From NCBI GenBank assembly GCA_013398055.1, contig VZRS01004393.1, forward strand, positions 253,078 to 317,077: a DNA stretch of 64,000 nucleotides, written 5' to 3'. The notes under the pieces are model-generated. The model saw only the letters and a program-made list of their open reading frames with translations, searched no databases and was not told the DNA's origin. Source of the stretch: Ifrita kowaldi. Its lineage: Eukaryota; Chordata; Aves; Passeriformes; Cinclosomatidae. Each line of letters opens with the position of its first letter. Positions within the stretch are counted from its first letter, which is position 1. Of the stretch, positions 39,401 through 54,400 are shown piece after piece. The translations under genes were made by a program, and so were the position numbers.

Positions 39401-42400
39401 GACATACCATGTAAATATAGTTGTAGAAGATGAGAGTGTTAAGGACGCACAGAAAACATCTTGGTTAGTGTGTAATTGTGTGGGTGGTCGAGGAATGTGT
39501 ACAGAGCTGGATTCTTTAGCTGATGACTTGAAATTTGTTCCTACAATTGGAATAGCCATGTCTTTAGCAACTAACGAGGAGGAAAATGGAGCTGTAGCAG
39601 ACTTTTCAGGAAGAGCATTTTGTTTTCTGCCTTTGCCTCCGGGTGAAGAAAGCAAAACTGGGCTCCCAGTTCATGTTAGTGGTTTCTTTGGTCTCACAGA
39701 CAATAGGAGGAGTATCAAATGGCGAGAGTTGGATCAGTGGAGAGATCCAGCAGCTTTGTGGAATGATCTTCTTGTGGTAAATATAGTGCCTAAGGCATAC
39801 ACCACCCTTATTTTGGAAGCTATCAAACGAATGGAGACTGAGAAGAATTCAGATTTTCCGTTGTCAGCTGAAAGAATTTATAGGTTATGGCCTGATGAGA
39901 ACAAAATCAGGGTACCCTGGAAACCAGTTGTAGTACCTCTCTTTAAAGACCTGCTCCAGCATACAGTTATTTACTCAGTGAGTAATCAGTGGATAAAGGT
40001 GGAACAGGTGCACTTTTCTGAAATGGATGAGAGTTTGGAGTACACACAGTCTGTTCTCAACTACCTCCAGAATTCAGGGAAGCAGATTGCCAAGGTACCA
40101 GCAAATATTGCTAGTGCAGTGCATCTTACTATTTCTACTGCTAAAGCTGTGAAAAAAGTGACTCCTGCTGTAGTGCGGCAAGTGCTAAGGAAGTCTGGAC
40201 ACAGTGGATCTGCTGAAGAAAAGCTTCATCTTTTAGAATTTGTGCTTTCTGATGGAGTCTTCAGTGAACTGATTGGATTGGAGCTTTTGCCTTTACAGAA
40301 TGGGAATTTTATTCCTTTTTCCTCATCTGTGTCAGAACAGGATGTAGTTTACATAACCTCAGAAGAATATCCCAGGTATGCTTAATATTTATAATACTGT
40401 GGGGTTTCTTTGTTACTGTTTTTTTTAAATTTACATGTTAAAACAGAGCTTCAGACTGTTCTTTGCTTGTCAACAAACAAGGTATGCAGCAGCCTCTATT
40501 GTGATGAAATAATGCATAGATAGAACTCAATTTTTTGTATATATGTATATGTCTGTGTGCATATGTTGCATTTGAAAAATTTGACACCCATTTGCCATTA
40601 GCCCTTTATAAAAGAGTTGTGTGATCTACGCTTTAAGAGAATACCTCAGGATACTTTTCAAGTCCATTTTCTTCCGGGAATTACCAATAGGAGGAGATTA
40701 GAAACATGCATACTAGGAAGTTCATTAAATTAGGTAATGATAAGAGCTTTTATTAAACTTAAGGCTTGAGATTACATCTGTTTTTTGGTTTTTTTTAATC
40801 ACAACACTTACTTTCAGTGAGGTAGTACTTTTACATCTGCTCTCCTTTAGTTCTTTCCAGTCCCTCTCCAATTAGTTTTTTTCCTTGCTTATTTCTCAGC
40901 TGCACTAGTGCTCCAATTTGTTTCTCATTTCATCAGCCAAAAGAGCTTGCACTGACACTGGGGAGGGGATAGCAAAGAGCAGGCTAGCTGGAATAAATGA
41001 GCATGGGGTCACTGGGGAGAAAGCATGACTACTGCTTTTTATGTCTGTGCTGGATTATGCATGTATTAAATAGTTGTTCAATCTGGACCATTCTCCACAT
41101 AATCTCTAAAGATTGTACGGCTTGAAGTCACTCAGACACACCAGATGTCTTACTGTTTCCCCTTACAATGTGCTACCTGCATGTGTGTCTACAATGACCC
41201 CACCTTCTCCTTTGCATTGGAGTTCCACTAATTTCCAGACACTCAACTTGAGAGAACGTGACACTTGGCCTGTTTTTGTTGCTTTTACTGCTCTGTGGAC
41301 TGTTTATGAGGGAAGCAGAAGTGGGTTGGAGTGTGCCCATAGAGATATTATTAAGGTAAAAAGTGCTTCAAGTGAGGTCCTTACGTAAACTGTGTTTTGA
41401 ATATACATATAGACAGCCAATCTTCAAGAAAAACAGCTGGATGCAGGTAACTTGTCTTCCCGTGCTTCTTGAAAACAATCTGCATGTCTTCAAGTCTGGT
41501 GCTGGTTTTTTTTCTGCTATATTCTAATCAGAATTACAGAATGGGTCAGATGACCCCCTGTGGTCCCTTCCAACCTCCCTGCTCAAGCAGGGCCATCCTG
41601 GAGCACATGGCACAGGGTTGTGTCCCGATGGTTCTTGAGTATCTCCAGTGAGGGAGAACTCCACAACCTCTCTGGACAGCCTGTTCAGTGTGTGGTCACT
41701 GCACAGTAAAGAAGTTCTTCCTCATGTTCACCTGGAACTTCCTGTGCATCGGTTTCTGCCCGTTGCCTCTCTGTCCTATTGTCTGTATCCTTGGCACCAC
41801 AAAAAAGTGCCTGGCTCCACCCTCTTGACACCCTCCCTTCAGATACATATAGACATGGATGAGGTCCCCTCTCAGTCATCTCCTCTCGAGGCTGATCAGG
41901 CCCAGCTCCCTCAGCCTTTCCTCATGGGAGAGATGCTCCAGTCCCTTAATTATCTTCATAGCCCTCTGCCGGACCCGCTCCAGGAGCTCCGTAAATTTAA
42001 ATCCATAATCATAAACCCATAATCTTTCTTGCTCTGAACAATTCAGGTTATTTATCAGGGGATTAAAACTACTCAGAGCCTGTAATTCTAGTGTCTTTTT
42101 ATAAAAAAAATGTTCTTTAGCATCAGTTGTGAGACGATTTATCTTTTTTTGTTCTTTTACTCCTTCCAGAAGTTAAGCCAGTATACTAAAACAGAAAACA
42201 CTCCCATGATGAGACTAACAAATTAGACCCCTGCTTCAGACTAGTCATAAGATACTTTTTTTGAAACTTAAGGATACCAGTTTTTCCTATCCAGTTCATG
42301 TTCCATTGGTAGTGGACTTGGTTTGATAGGCCTTGTAAAACTGATTCAAAAGCATATGATAACAGGCATAAATCTCCTTGCTAGCTGTGCTAAAACAGAA

Positions 42401-45400
42401 ATAATAATGCTTTCTTTGCCTCTATTCTTGCCTACATCAAGTATCTTTAATTCTAATGTTTTAAGTATGATAAATTATGATGTTAGATATTTCAAAACCC
42501 TTTCAATTTAGGAGACTGGCTCTTTCCTTATTCAAATTTGGAGCCTGCTAAGAAGTTAAAATAAGCTCTTAGGAATTTTCTTTCTGCTAACTCTGTGGAA
42601 GAACAAGATTCTGTGTTAGTTTGTCTAATGAACATACCTGTGATCAGAATTAAACTGGATATTTTATTTTTGATTTCACAAAGACCAAAGCCCTGAAAAC
42701 CGATCTAGTTTTAAGAGCTAAAGCAAGAGAAGGGCAGGATGAGACTTACTCTTTGCACAATAATTTTAACTATTGACCGCAGATCTTCTGAAATCTGCAA
42801 ATCTTTTCAAATCCACAGATCTGTGTGACATTCCAGAATTATGTGTTGTATTTTTTGTACACTTTTCAAACAGAATTCTAAGAGACATAGAATGGTAGGT
42901 GCTATTTTAACTTTTTTTTGTTACAGTACAAAGAGGTGGAAATAGCTTTTTAATCCCAGTTTTTCTATCAAAAGAATACTTGCTTAGACCTGCTTTGAAA
43001 AGAAGACCAGTTGGAAAAATTACTTTCTTACTACTCTCTGCTTCTAAATGTACGATTTTTTCATTTGTCAGAAAATGCCCACTGAAAGCCCTACTCTGCT
43101 TTGCATGCTACTGTTCTACCATGATGATTGCCAAGCTGGTAATGTCTGTGCAGTAACATAAATAAATGATGCTTTGCTAAAATGCTAAAGTGTAGGGGCC
43201 TTTTTTTTTTTTTCTTTTTCTTTTCATGGTGTGCTAGATCACTCTTTCCTGGCCTGGAAGGAAAGTTACTCTCTGATGACCTGAAGCCTGAGGTTCTTGC
43301 TGCTTTGAAAGAAGCCGCCAAAAGCCGAGGTAATGTGTCTTTTGTATTCTCTTATAGCGAAACCAACTTCTAATGGTTCAAACAGACTAGCTCTAAGCCC
43401 AGGTTTAAAGTAATGCCTCTTGAAGTTGCATTCCCATAAATAAGACGCTCCTCTAAAAATCCATTAAGATATGATAGACTTGCTGTTTGAATTGGAAATG
43501 ACACAAATGAAAATTATAAATGAACAAAAAGGCAAAGGAAGAAGAATGAAAATTTGTGATAAAATAATAGATACTCATTTAGTCCAAGGTATTCAAGGAT
43601 GAAGAATTTTATTCAAATAGTATTCTTCCACTTAAGACAGTCTTAATTCTGTTTTGTATTTGTAGGATTTGCATATGCAATAGCTGTGTCATGGTTTTGG
43701 TATTGTGGATCATCTCTTATCTCACAATTGCAAGTGATCACATCAGTACATTTGTTTTAGACCAGATTAAATGAGTTTAAGTGTCTAGCCTCAAGCATAC
43801 TGTAGATCATGTAATTTCCTCATCCTGAGTCTTAATTCATAGTCTATGGTTGTGTCAATGTGGACCTACTGAAATACTCCCAACCACGATCAAAAGACTT
43901 ACTGAAGGAGTTTGTTGTATCTACAGATAAGATGCCTCTGTGTTTAACTGTGTTCACAATTAATTTTTTTTTGGCATTTATTCTTCTCAGTGTTTGTTTG
44001 CACTTACATTTCCACCCTTGTGTTTACCATTTGATTGGTAAATTTGAAGCCTGAATGTCAGAAGTATCTTCACGTAAACAAAATTCACAAACCAATTCAC
44101 TTGTTAGCTCACCATATAGTAATACTATTTAAAATAAAGCTGTTCTTCAATGTCTAGAAAACATACTTTTCAGGAAAACATTCTTGTTTCTTTTTTTTTT
44201 TTAATGACTTGATTAATCAAAGTTCTTTTTTAGACTGAAGAAATGAGAACTGAATGTAGAATACTGTAACTCAGTCTTGATTTGTTTTTCTTTATATTCT
44301 TTATCATGATCTTCAGTCATTCAGTTTCTATTTCTTCTGTGTTCTGACCTTTTTTCCCCCTTCAATCCTTTAAGTGTTCTCTTTATTACTCTTTTTGTTG
44401 AGTTCTAAAGCCCGTCCTTTGTCCATGTTTTGATCATTCCTTCATTATCAAAACCAGTAGAAAAATAAGGTAATTCTGAGGCAAGATGATAGATTTTTGA
44501 AGTATGGCAAAGCACCTGTGAAAAAATTAGAAGAATTGAGTGAGTTTTTGCATAGAGTAAAACATGTAAATATTAAAACCAATGTAAAAATGTATAGAAA
44601 ATATGAAATCTGGGACTTCAACTGATTATGAAAGACATCAAGTTTGAAATTATTATAAAGCAAACCTTTATTTTAAAAAGCAGAACTTTCAAAGTCCTAT
44701 CAGCATATTAGATGATGGATGTTGTGTCCATTAATGCAGTAGAATATGCTTGGTTTAATTTTTTTTCCCCTGCTGCTAATTTCCCTCAGTACTGTTTTTA
44801 AACAGAATATAAAGTGTTGAAAGTAATGATTACGTCAAATTGTGTATCCAAACAGGGAATATTCGTGATCTAGGATAGAACCATAAGGAGCTACTGTTTA
44901 ATAGTAACTTTTAAAGAACGGAAATATATAGGTATCAAGACAACCACAGTGAGATTAGATGGATGAAGATTTTAGGTAAGATAGCAATGTTAGTACTGAA
45001 AAATGCCTGTTCTGTGTGATGAAACCTTGAATTGACTTTTGAGGTGTACTTTCCTAGACAATTTCCTCCAAGTGAATGTCACAAAGCAATCTAAAAGCAG
45101 GCTTAAATTAAAAAGCAGAGCAAAACAACCAAAACAACATACGGTATATCCTTGAATACATCCTAAAAAAGCAGCGGTGACAGAAACAACAAAAAACCCC
45201 CCTCTATGTTATTAAACGAGTCCCTTGCTGAGTTCTAGGACATTCCTTCCCCTCCAGGCTTGGTCTTAGAGCTGCAATGAAGTCTTTCTAGACTTATTAG
45301 TTACTGGGAAGATTTTAGGTCACATTTAAGGTCTTGCTTTTGTCTCTCTTTTCTTCTGGCAGATTCTTTGGATGATATTTTTCTAGGGACTTATTCTTGG

Positions 45401-48400
45401 TAGTGTGCCTCTCATTCATTAGAAGAACATATTTTTGTAAATAAATATGACAAGTATTCTTCTAAATGTTCTAGAAATTCTTAAATACTATTAGACAGTC
45501 CTTTACAAGATTCAAGTATCCTACTACTGTCTCTTCATTCTAGTTGCTGCTAAATTATTCTTCATTCCATGATTCTGTGTAATTGTAAAGTACAACTGCA
45601 CTACCATAAAAGTTGTATGTTGCTATAAATAATAAGTATCAGAGGGGGTTTTGACAAGTTTAGAAATCTTAATCTGTCAAGAATTTTATTTCTATAGCAG
45701 TAGAAATTACATCAGAGAGATTTCTGATACAGTTGCAGAAATAGAAATTTTCTTGTATTATTTTTTTTAAAGACAAACATCTTACTTTTAATCTCCTAAA
45801 CTAAGAACTGTATTTGTCTAGTTAGTAACTGTTTCTATAGTGAGTGTATTAATGTGTAGCTCACAGGATGTTTTCTAAAAATGGATTTGATTATATTCTA
45901 GCCCAACAGCTTCTCTGGGGATTTTCAGGTATGGTTATTAATTGAAGATGTACTGGTTTGGATTGAAGTTTGATATTTGTGTGAATTTGGTCATTAGCTA
46001 TTCTCATTACCCCAGCTTTCTTGTAAAAAAACCTTGCCAAATAGAGCCGCCAAGATATAGCAACCTAAGATAATGATGAAAAGATTTCTAAATACAGCTG
46101 AGGGGAAAGTGCATATTGATGAAGAAAACATTGTAATAACGTTACATAGAAATTATCAATATTTTCATTGGTTTATTTCTATATTTTTAATAATTTTAGA
46201 TGCAGGAAGATTTCCAGTATTTTAAGATCACATGTATAGTTTTAAAAACAATATTCTAAACTTCTGTTCTCAAATTAAAAAAAAGGAATTTAAGATTAGA
46301 TTTTAAGTAGATTCTTATTTTCCTGGTACCCTTCTGCAAGTTTTCCTCCCTTTCACAAAGCTGATGTGTTTACCTGTTTTCTGTTCAATAGAATTTACAC
46401 AATCCATAGCGCTGTAGGCATGAAGTGAAAGAAAAAAGATTTTTTCTGAAGGATGTCTATAAGTGCTCTTAATCTTTATTTGGACTGTTGCCTTCAAGAA
46501 AATGGCAATGTTATCTAGATGCACTATGAAAGATCTGAAATTCAAATGGATGTCTTGCTTCCACTTCTGTCATTGGTTTTGATGTATTGGGATATTATTA
46601 TATTCCATGATATTTTACCCCCGGAAGTTCTGTAGTTTTTAAGTATATACTGTCCTAATGATAATTAAGACATGAGTGTAAAGACGTATGTCTTTTAGTG
46701 AGAATTTTGATAATAAGAATAAAAGCATATAGACTTAATTTCAGCACTTCCTGCACAACTGAGTCTAATTTCTTGTCAGTTTTAGTTGTGAAATCAGCTG
46801 CACCTGAGCCACTTTGCTATATTTAATAATCTTTCAAACCTATTTGAACACTTGCAATTATAGACAAATAATGGATTAGATTTTTACTTACCACTAGGCA
46901 AATAAGTACGGTAAAGAATCAACTAAACAAAAAATATGTTGGTAGTTCAATTCTAAATCTCCAGTTGCTATGTATGCCTGAGAACTTTTGTGTTAAACTA
47001 ACAAATATAATAACATACTGATAATTTTCAATTTGTTTCTATTTCTGTACTAATATGGAATGCATTTTCTTTTAATTAACTCCTGAAAGCAAAGGAAGCT
47101 GGTATCTGCAGTCCTGTTTAACAAACATTTTTTTTTTCCCCACAAAAAGACAGGTCACAAATTAGACTTTTTTTCTTGTTTTACTTTTTCTTTGCCCCCT
47201 GAAGCCATTTGCTAAGCAACTCTGCTCTGTGATTTTCACAGCTTTTCCCTTTTGCTGTAATTTCAGGGAGGCCATGCACCCAGCTGCAGCTCCTGAACCC
47301 AGAAAGGTTTGCCCGGCTCATTAAAGAGGTTATGAACAGCGTGTGGCCTGGGAGAGACGTGGTTGTACAGTGGTATCCAGGCTTGGAAGAAAAAAAGCAC
47401 CCGTCAGTTTCCTGGCTGAAGATGGTCTGGAAAAATCTATATATACATTTTTCTGATGACTTGAGTGTGTTTGATGAAATGCCGCTTATCCCCAAGATGC
47501 TGCTGGAGGAAAATGAAACATCAGTGGAACTGGTTAGATTTAGGAATCCATCACCTATCATTCTGGAAGATGAATCTGAGACTCAGCTCCCAGAGTATTT
47601 AGCTGATATTATTCAGAAAATCGGTGGAGTTGTACTTAAGAAACTGGATATTTCTATCCAACATCCACTTATAAAAAAATATGTTCATCCACCATTGCCA
47701 AGTGCTGTTTTACAAATAATGGAAAAAATGTCCTTACAGAAACTATGCAATCAGGTTGCATCATTCCCATCGACACATAAAGATGCTCTTAGGGCATTCT
47801 TGGCGAGTTTAACAGATGCAAATGAAAAAGAGAAGAGAATTATTCAGGAATTGCTAATATTTAAAAAAATTGAAAAATCATCTGATGAAAGTGTCCCAGT
47901 TTTTACTGGGCTAAAAGGTAGTAAGGTATTACACCATACTGCCAAAATTCCTCCTGGTCTAAGATTTTCTGTTCCAATAATTGACAGCAGTGATGAAGCA
48001 ACTATTCGCTTAGCTAATCTGCTGAAAATAGAACAGCTGAAGAGCACAGACTGCTTGAAGTTTGTTATAGAAGACATAAGAAGTGATTTTTATTCATATG
48101 ATGAAACAGCACAGATAATGCAATGGGTTCTTGAAAATCTGACTTTTCTGAAAAATGAGAATACAGATGTGATAGATTGGCTGACACCACTAAAGTTTAT
48201 TAAGATTTCGCCGGAAAAGATAATGTCAGCAAACGAACTCTTTGATCCTGAGGTAGAACTTTTGCAACATTTGTTTTATGCTGAGGAGGAAACTTGCTTC
48301 CCCCCTGTTATTTTTACATCCTCAGATATTCTTCATTCACTGAGACAAATAGGCTTAAAAAATGAAGCTAATCTTGAGGAAAATGATATCTTGAGAGTGG

Positions 48401-51400
48401 CAAAAAAAATTGAAAGTTTGCATGCTGACTCTAACACCAATCATGATTTGCTCTTAAGAAAAGCTAGAACTCTCTTGACGATTTTGAACAAAAACCATAT
48501 GCTGCTTCACTCATCTGAAACAAAAGCTGCGATGAAAAAGATAAAATGGATTCCTGCAAGTAAGGAAAGGCCTCCAAATTATCCAGGGTCCTTAGTTTGG
48601 AAAGGAGATCATTGTAATCTGTGTTCACCACCAGAAATGTGTGATATATCACATGCAATTTTAGTTGGTTCCTCAGTTCCTCTTGTGGAAAATGTACTGT
48701 TGGATATCGAAAAAGCACTTGGCATCCCCACCAAGCCCAGCATAAAAGCAGTCTTGAAACATTTCAAGGTGGTAGTTGATTGGCATAGTTCTAAAACATT
48801 CAGTGATGAGGACTATTATCAATTTCAGCATATCTTACTTGAGATTTATGGATTTATGCATGATCATCTAGAGGAAGGCAAAGAAGCTTTTAAAGCCCTG
48901 AAATTTCCCTGGGTTTGGACAGGTAAAACATTTTGTTCCCTCACACAAGCAGTAATAAAGTCAGTTCCTGATCTTGATCTCCAACCTTACCTACATTATG
49001 TGCCAAAAACTATGGCAAAGTTTCACCAGTTATTTAAATGTTGTGGTTCAATTGAGGAGTTAACACCAGACCACGTTTCTATGGTCATTCAGAAAATATA
49101 TCTGAAGAGTGAGCAGCCTCTCTCGGAGCAAGAGAGTAAGCAAAGCCTTCACATTATGTTGAGCATCATAAGATGGCTGTACAGCAATCAGATCCCTGCG
49201 AGTCTGCATACACCCATGCCACTGTACAGTGGAAAACTTCCTTATAAACTTGCCATGAAGCCAATTCATGAGTGCTGTTACTGTGACATCAAAGTTGACG
49301 ATTTAAATGATTTGCTTGAGGATTCTGTTGAACCCATAATTTTGGTGCACGAAGACATACCAATGAAAACTGCTGAGTGGTTAAATGTCCCATGCCTTAG
49401 CACCAGACTGATTAATCCAGAAAATATGGGATTTGAGCAATCTGGGCAAAGAGAGCCTCTGACTGTGAGAATTAAAAACATATTGGAAGAATACCCTTCA
49501 ATTTCAGATATCTTTAAGGAGCTTCTTCAAAATGCTGATGATGCTAATGCAACGGAATGTAATTTCCTGATTGACATGAGAAGAAATATGGATATAAGAG
49601 AGAACCTTCTGGATCCAGGAATGGCAGCATGTCATGGTCCGGCTTTGTGGTCATTCAATAATTCTGAGTTTTCTGACTCTGATTTCCTAAACATAACTCG
49701 ATTAGGAGAGTCTCTAAAAAGGAGTGAAGTTGACAAAGTAGGAAAATTTGGACTGGGATTCAATTCTGTTTATCATATCACTGATGTTCCTATTATTTTG
49801 AGCCGGGAGTTCATGATTATGTTTGATCCAAATGTCAACCATATAAGTAAGCATATCAGAGATAAATCTAACCCTGGCATCAAAATCAACTGGAGTAAAC
49901 AACAGAAGAGACTGCGAAAATTTCCAAATCAGTTTAAGCCATTTATAGGAGTTTTTGGTTGCCAGCTACCACTGACAGTAGAATCTCCCTACAGCTACAA
50001 AGGAACACTTTTCAGGCTGTCTTTCAGGACTCAGCAGGAAGCTAAAGTAAGTGAAGTCAGCAGTGCATCTTACAATACAGCGGACATTTACTCTCTTGTG
50101 GATGAATTCAGCATTTGCGGTCACAGACTGATAATATTTTCTCAGAGTGTAAATTCAATGGTTTTGAAATACTTGAAAATTGAAGCAGATGATCCTGGCG
50201 TGGCACAAGATGTTGTCACTATCAGAAAAAATCTGTGTTCTTCCAAAGCTTTGACTGCACCAAATATAAGTGTTTTAAAGGAAGCAGCTAAACTCATGAA
50301 GGTCTGCAGCAGCAGTACTAAAAAGCTTCCCACTGAAACACCAAAGTCCTCGTGCATCCTACAGATAGTAGTAGAAGAATTTCACCATGTGTTTAGGCGG
50401 ATTGCTGATTTACAGTCTCCACTTTTCAGAGGCACTGAAGATGATCCAGCTGCTTTCTTTGAAATGGCTAAATCAGGACAGATGAAAAGATCAGGTGATG
50501 AATTGCCACAGAAAACAGTAGATTCAACAACGTGGCTTATATGTTCTTGCATGGACGTTGGAGATGCTTTGAAATTTTCTTTGCATGAAAGTGGACGAAG
50601 ACTAGGCCTAGTTCCCTGTGGTGGTGTAGGAGTGTTGCTGTCTGAAACCCAGGATCAAAAATGGATTGTGAAACCGAATTGCAACAACATAGGCGAAGTA
50701 TTCTGCTATTTACCTCTGCGAATAAAAACAGGCTTACCTCTTCACATAAATGGCTGCTTTGCAGTTACTTCAAATCGGAAAGAGATCTGGAAAACAGACA
50801 CGAAAGGAAGATGGAATACAGTATTCATGAGGCATGTTATTGTGAAAGCCTACATAGAAGCCCTTTGTGTTTTACGTGACATGGCAATCAATGGTGAGCT
50901 AGTTGACTACAGTTACTCTGCAGTGTGGCCAGATCCTGATTCAGTTCACGACGATTTTTCTGTTATTTGTCAAGGGTTTTATGAGGACATAGCTCATATG
51001 AAAAGCAAAGAAGGGATCAAAGTGTTTTCTGATGGCTCGTCCTGGGTTTCTATGAAGAATGTAAGGTTTTTAGATGACTCCATACTGAAACGGCCAGATG
51101 TTGGGCCATCAGCCTTCAAGATCTTTCTGAAGTACCTTAAAAAAACTGGTTCCAAAAATCTGTGTGCTGTAGATCTCCCATCCTGGGTAAAGACAGGATT
51201 TGAAGAAGCGGGATGCAAATACATATTATTGGAGAACACATTCTCTGAGAAACAGTTCTTTTCTGACGTATTTTTCCCTAATGTCCAGGAGATTGATGCA
51301 GAGCTGCGTGATCCTTTGATGCGTTATGTTCTCAATGAAAAAGTTGAGGAGTTCTCTGGAATTCTTCGTGCTACTCCATGTATTCCCTGTTCATTGGATG

Positions 51401-54400
51401 GACATTCATTAGTTACACCATCAAGACTGATCCATCCTGAAGGAAGAGTTGCAAAGTTGTATGATGCTGAGGACGGGAGATTTCCTTATGGTACCACTCA
51501 GGATTATCTTAACCCTGTTATTTTGGTTAAACTTGTTCAGTTGGGAATGGCTAAAGATGATATTTTATGGGAAGATCTGATAGAACGTGCAGAGTCAGTA
51601 GCCGAAATTAACAAGACTGATCATGCTGCAGCTTGTCTCAGGAGCAGTATTATATTGAGTCTTATTGATGAAAAACTAAAATCTAGAGATCCTAGAGCTA
51701 AAGAATTTGCTGCAAAATGTCAAAACATTCCTTTCCTTCCCTTTCTTAGCAAACCAGCAGGCTTCTCACTGCACTGGAAAGGCAGTGATTTTCAGCCTGA
51801 AGCGATGTTTTCAGCAAATGATCTTTACACTGCTGATCATCAAGATACAGTTTGCCTGACACAACCAATTCTTAATGAAAATTCCCACTCTTTTAAAGGT
51901 TGTGGTACTTTGTCATTAGCTGTCAAAGAATTTTTGGGTTTACTGAAGAAACCAGCTGTTAATTTAGTCATAAATCAGTTAGAAGAAGTTGCAAAGTCGT
52001 TTGATGGAATCACATTGTATCAAGAAAATATCACTAATGCTTGTTACAAATACTTGCATGAAGCAATGTTAGAGAGTGAATCAACAAAAGCCATTATAAT
52101 TGAAGAGCTAACAAACTGTAGTTTTATTTTGGTTGAGAATGTGTACGCTGATCCATCAAAAGTGTCTTTTCACTTGAATTTTGAAGCAGCACCCTATCTC
52201 TATCAGTTGCCTAACAAATACAAAAATAGTTTCCGTGAGCTGTTTGAAAGTGTGGGTGTAAGACAGGCTTTCACAGTTGAAGACTTTGCTGTAGTTCTGG
52301 AATTAATAAATCAGGAAAGAGGGACCAAACAACTAACAGAAGACAACTTTCAGCTCTGCAGGAGAATAATTAGTGAAGGAATATGGGGCCTCATTAGAGA
52401 GAAGAAGCAGGAATTTTGTGAGAAAAAGTATGGTGAGATTTTATTGCCAGATACTCGTCTTGCACTTCTGCCTGCAAAATCTTTGTGTTACAATGACTGT
52501 CCATGGATTAAAGTTAAAGACACAACTGTTAAATACTGTCATGGCGATATTCCAAGAGAAGTTGCAGTGAAGCTTGGAGCAATACCAAAACGCCATAAAG
52601 CTTTAGAAAGATACGCATCTAATATCTGTTTTACTACGCTTGGAACAGAATTTGGCCAGAAAGAAAAATTGACTAGTAGAATTAAAAGCATTCTGAATGC
52701 TTACCCTTCAGAAAAAGAAATGCTGAAAGAGCTCCTTCAGAATGCAGATGATGCAAAAGCTACGGAGATCTGTTTTGTGTTTGATCCTAGACAGCATCCA
52801 GCCGATAGAATATTTGATGAGAAATGGGCACCACTTCAAGGACCAGCACTGTGTGTTTACAACAATCAGCCTTTTACAGAAGATGATATTCGGGGAATCC
52901 AGAACCTCGGAAAAGGTACAAAAGTAGGAAATCCCTGTAAAACTGGACAATATGGTATAGGTTTCAATTCTGTTTATCACATTACTGATTGCCCTTCTTT
53001 CCTGTCTGGCAATGATATACTTTGCATTTTTGATCCTCATGCAAGGTACGCACCAGGTTCAACATCAACAAGTCCTGGCCGCATGTTTAGAGATTTAGAT
53101 GCAGATTTCAGAACACAGTTCTCAGATGTGCTGGACCTCTACTTAGGAGATCACTTTAAACTGGACAATTGTACTATGTTTAGGTTTCCTCTTCGAAATG
53201 GAGAAATGGCAAAAGTATCAGAAATTTCGTCAGTTCCGTGCTCAGACAGAATGGTCCAAAATCTTTTGGATAAGCTGCGTACAGATGGAGCAGAACTCCT
53301 AATGTTTTTGAACCATATGGAAAAAATTTCTATTTGTGAGATAGAAAAAACAACAGGAGCACTGAATGTCCTGTATTCCGTACAAGGCAAAATCACTGAT
53401 GGAGACAGACTGAAACGAAAGCAATTCCATGCATCTGTTATTGACAGCGTAACTAAAAAGAAGCAGCTAAGTGAAATACCTGTGCAGCAGATTACTTACA
53501 CAATGGATACTGAAGACTCTGAAGGCAATCTCACAACTTGGTTAATTTGTAACAGGTCAGGCTTTTCTGCCATGGAAAAAGTATCCAAAAGTGTGGTTTC
53601 AGCCCACAAGAATGAGGACATAACTCTTTTTCCTCGTGGTGGAGTAGCAGCTTGCATTACTCATAATTACAAAAAACCCCACAGAGCATTCTGTTTTTTA
53701 CCCTTATCATTAGAAACTGGATTGCCTTTCCACGTGAATGGACACTTTGCTCTGGATTCTGCAAGAAGAAATCTGTGGCGTGATGACAATGGTGTTGGAG
53801 TGAGAAGTGACTGGAATAGTAGTCTAATGACAGCGCTGATAGCACCGGCCTATGTTGAACTGCTGATTCAGCTGAAGAAGAGGTATTTTCCAGGCACTGA
53901 CCCTGCGGTATCCGTGCTGCAAAACACACCTATTCATGCTGTGAAAGACACTTTAAAAAAGTTCTTATCTTTTTTTCCAGTTAATAGACTTGATATTCAG
54001 CCAGATTGGTATTGCTTAGTGAAAGCAGTTTACAGTTGCATTTATGAAGATTTGAAGCGTCTTTTACCTGTTATGAGAGCTCCAAATGTTGATGGTTCTG
54101 ATTTGCATTCTGCTGTTATCATCACATGGGTTAACATGTCTACTGCGAACAAGGGCAGACCATTCTTTGACAATTTGCTACAAGATGAATTGCAGCACCT
54201 CAAAAATACAGAATACAACATCACAACACGGAAGACAGTGGCCGAAAATGTTTACAGACTAAAGCATTTACTCTTAGAAATTGGATTTAATTTGGTATAT
54301 AACTGTGATGAGACTGCAAATCTCTACCACTGTTTGGTAGATGCAGATATTCCTGTCACCTATGTGACACCTGCTGATGTCCGATTGTTTTTGATGACAT

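Noticed and set aside
41648..42022. 124-residue ORF in a SACS intron
   Set aside because: It lies inside an antisense CR1 and has no gene-like features.
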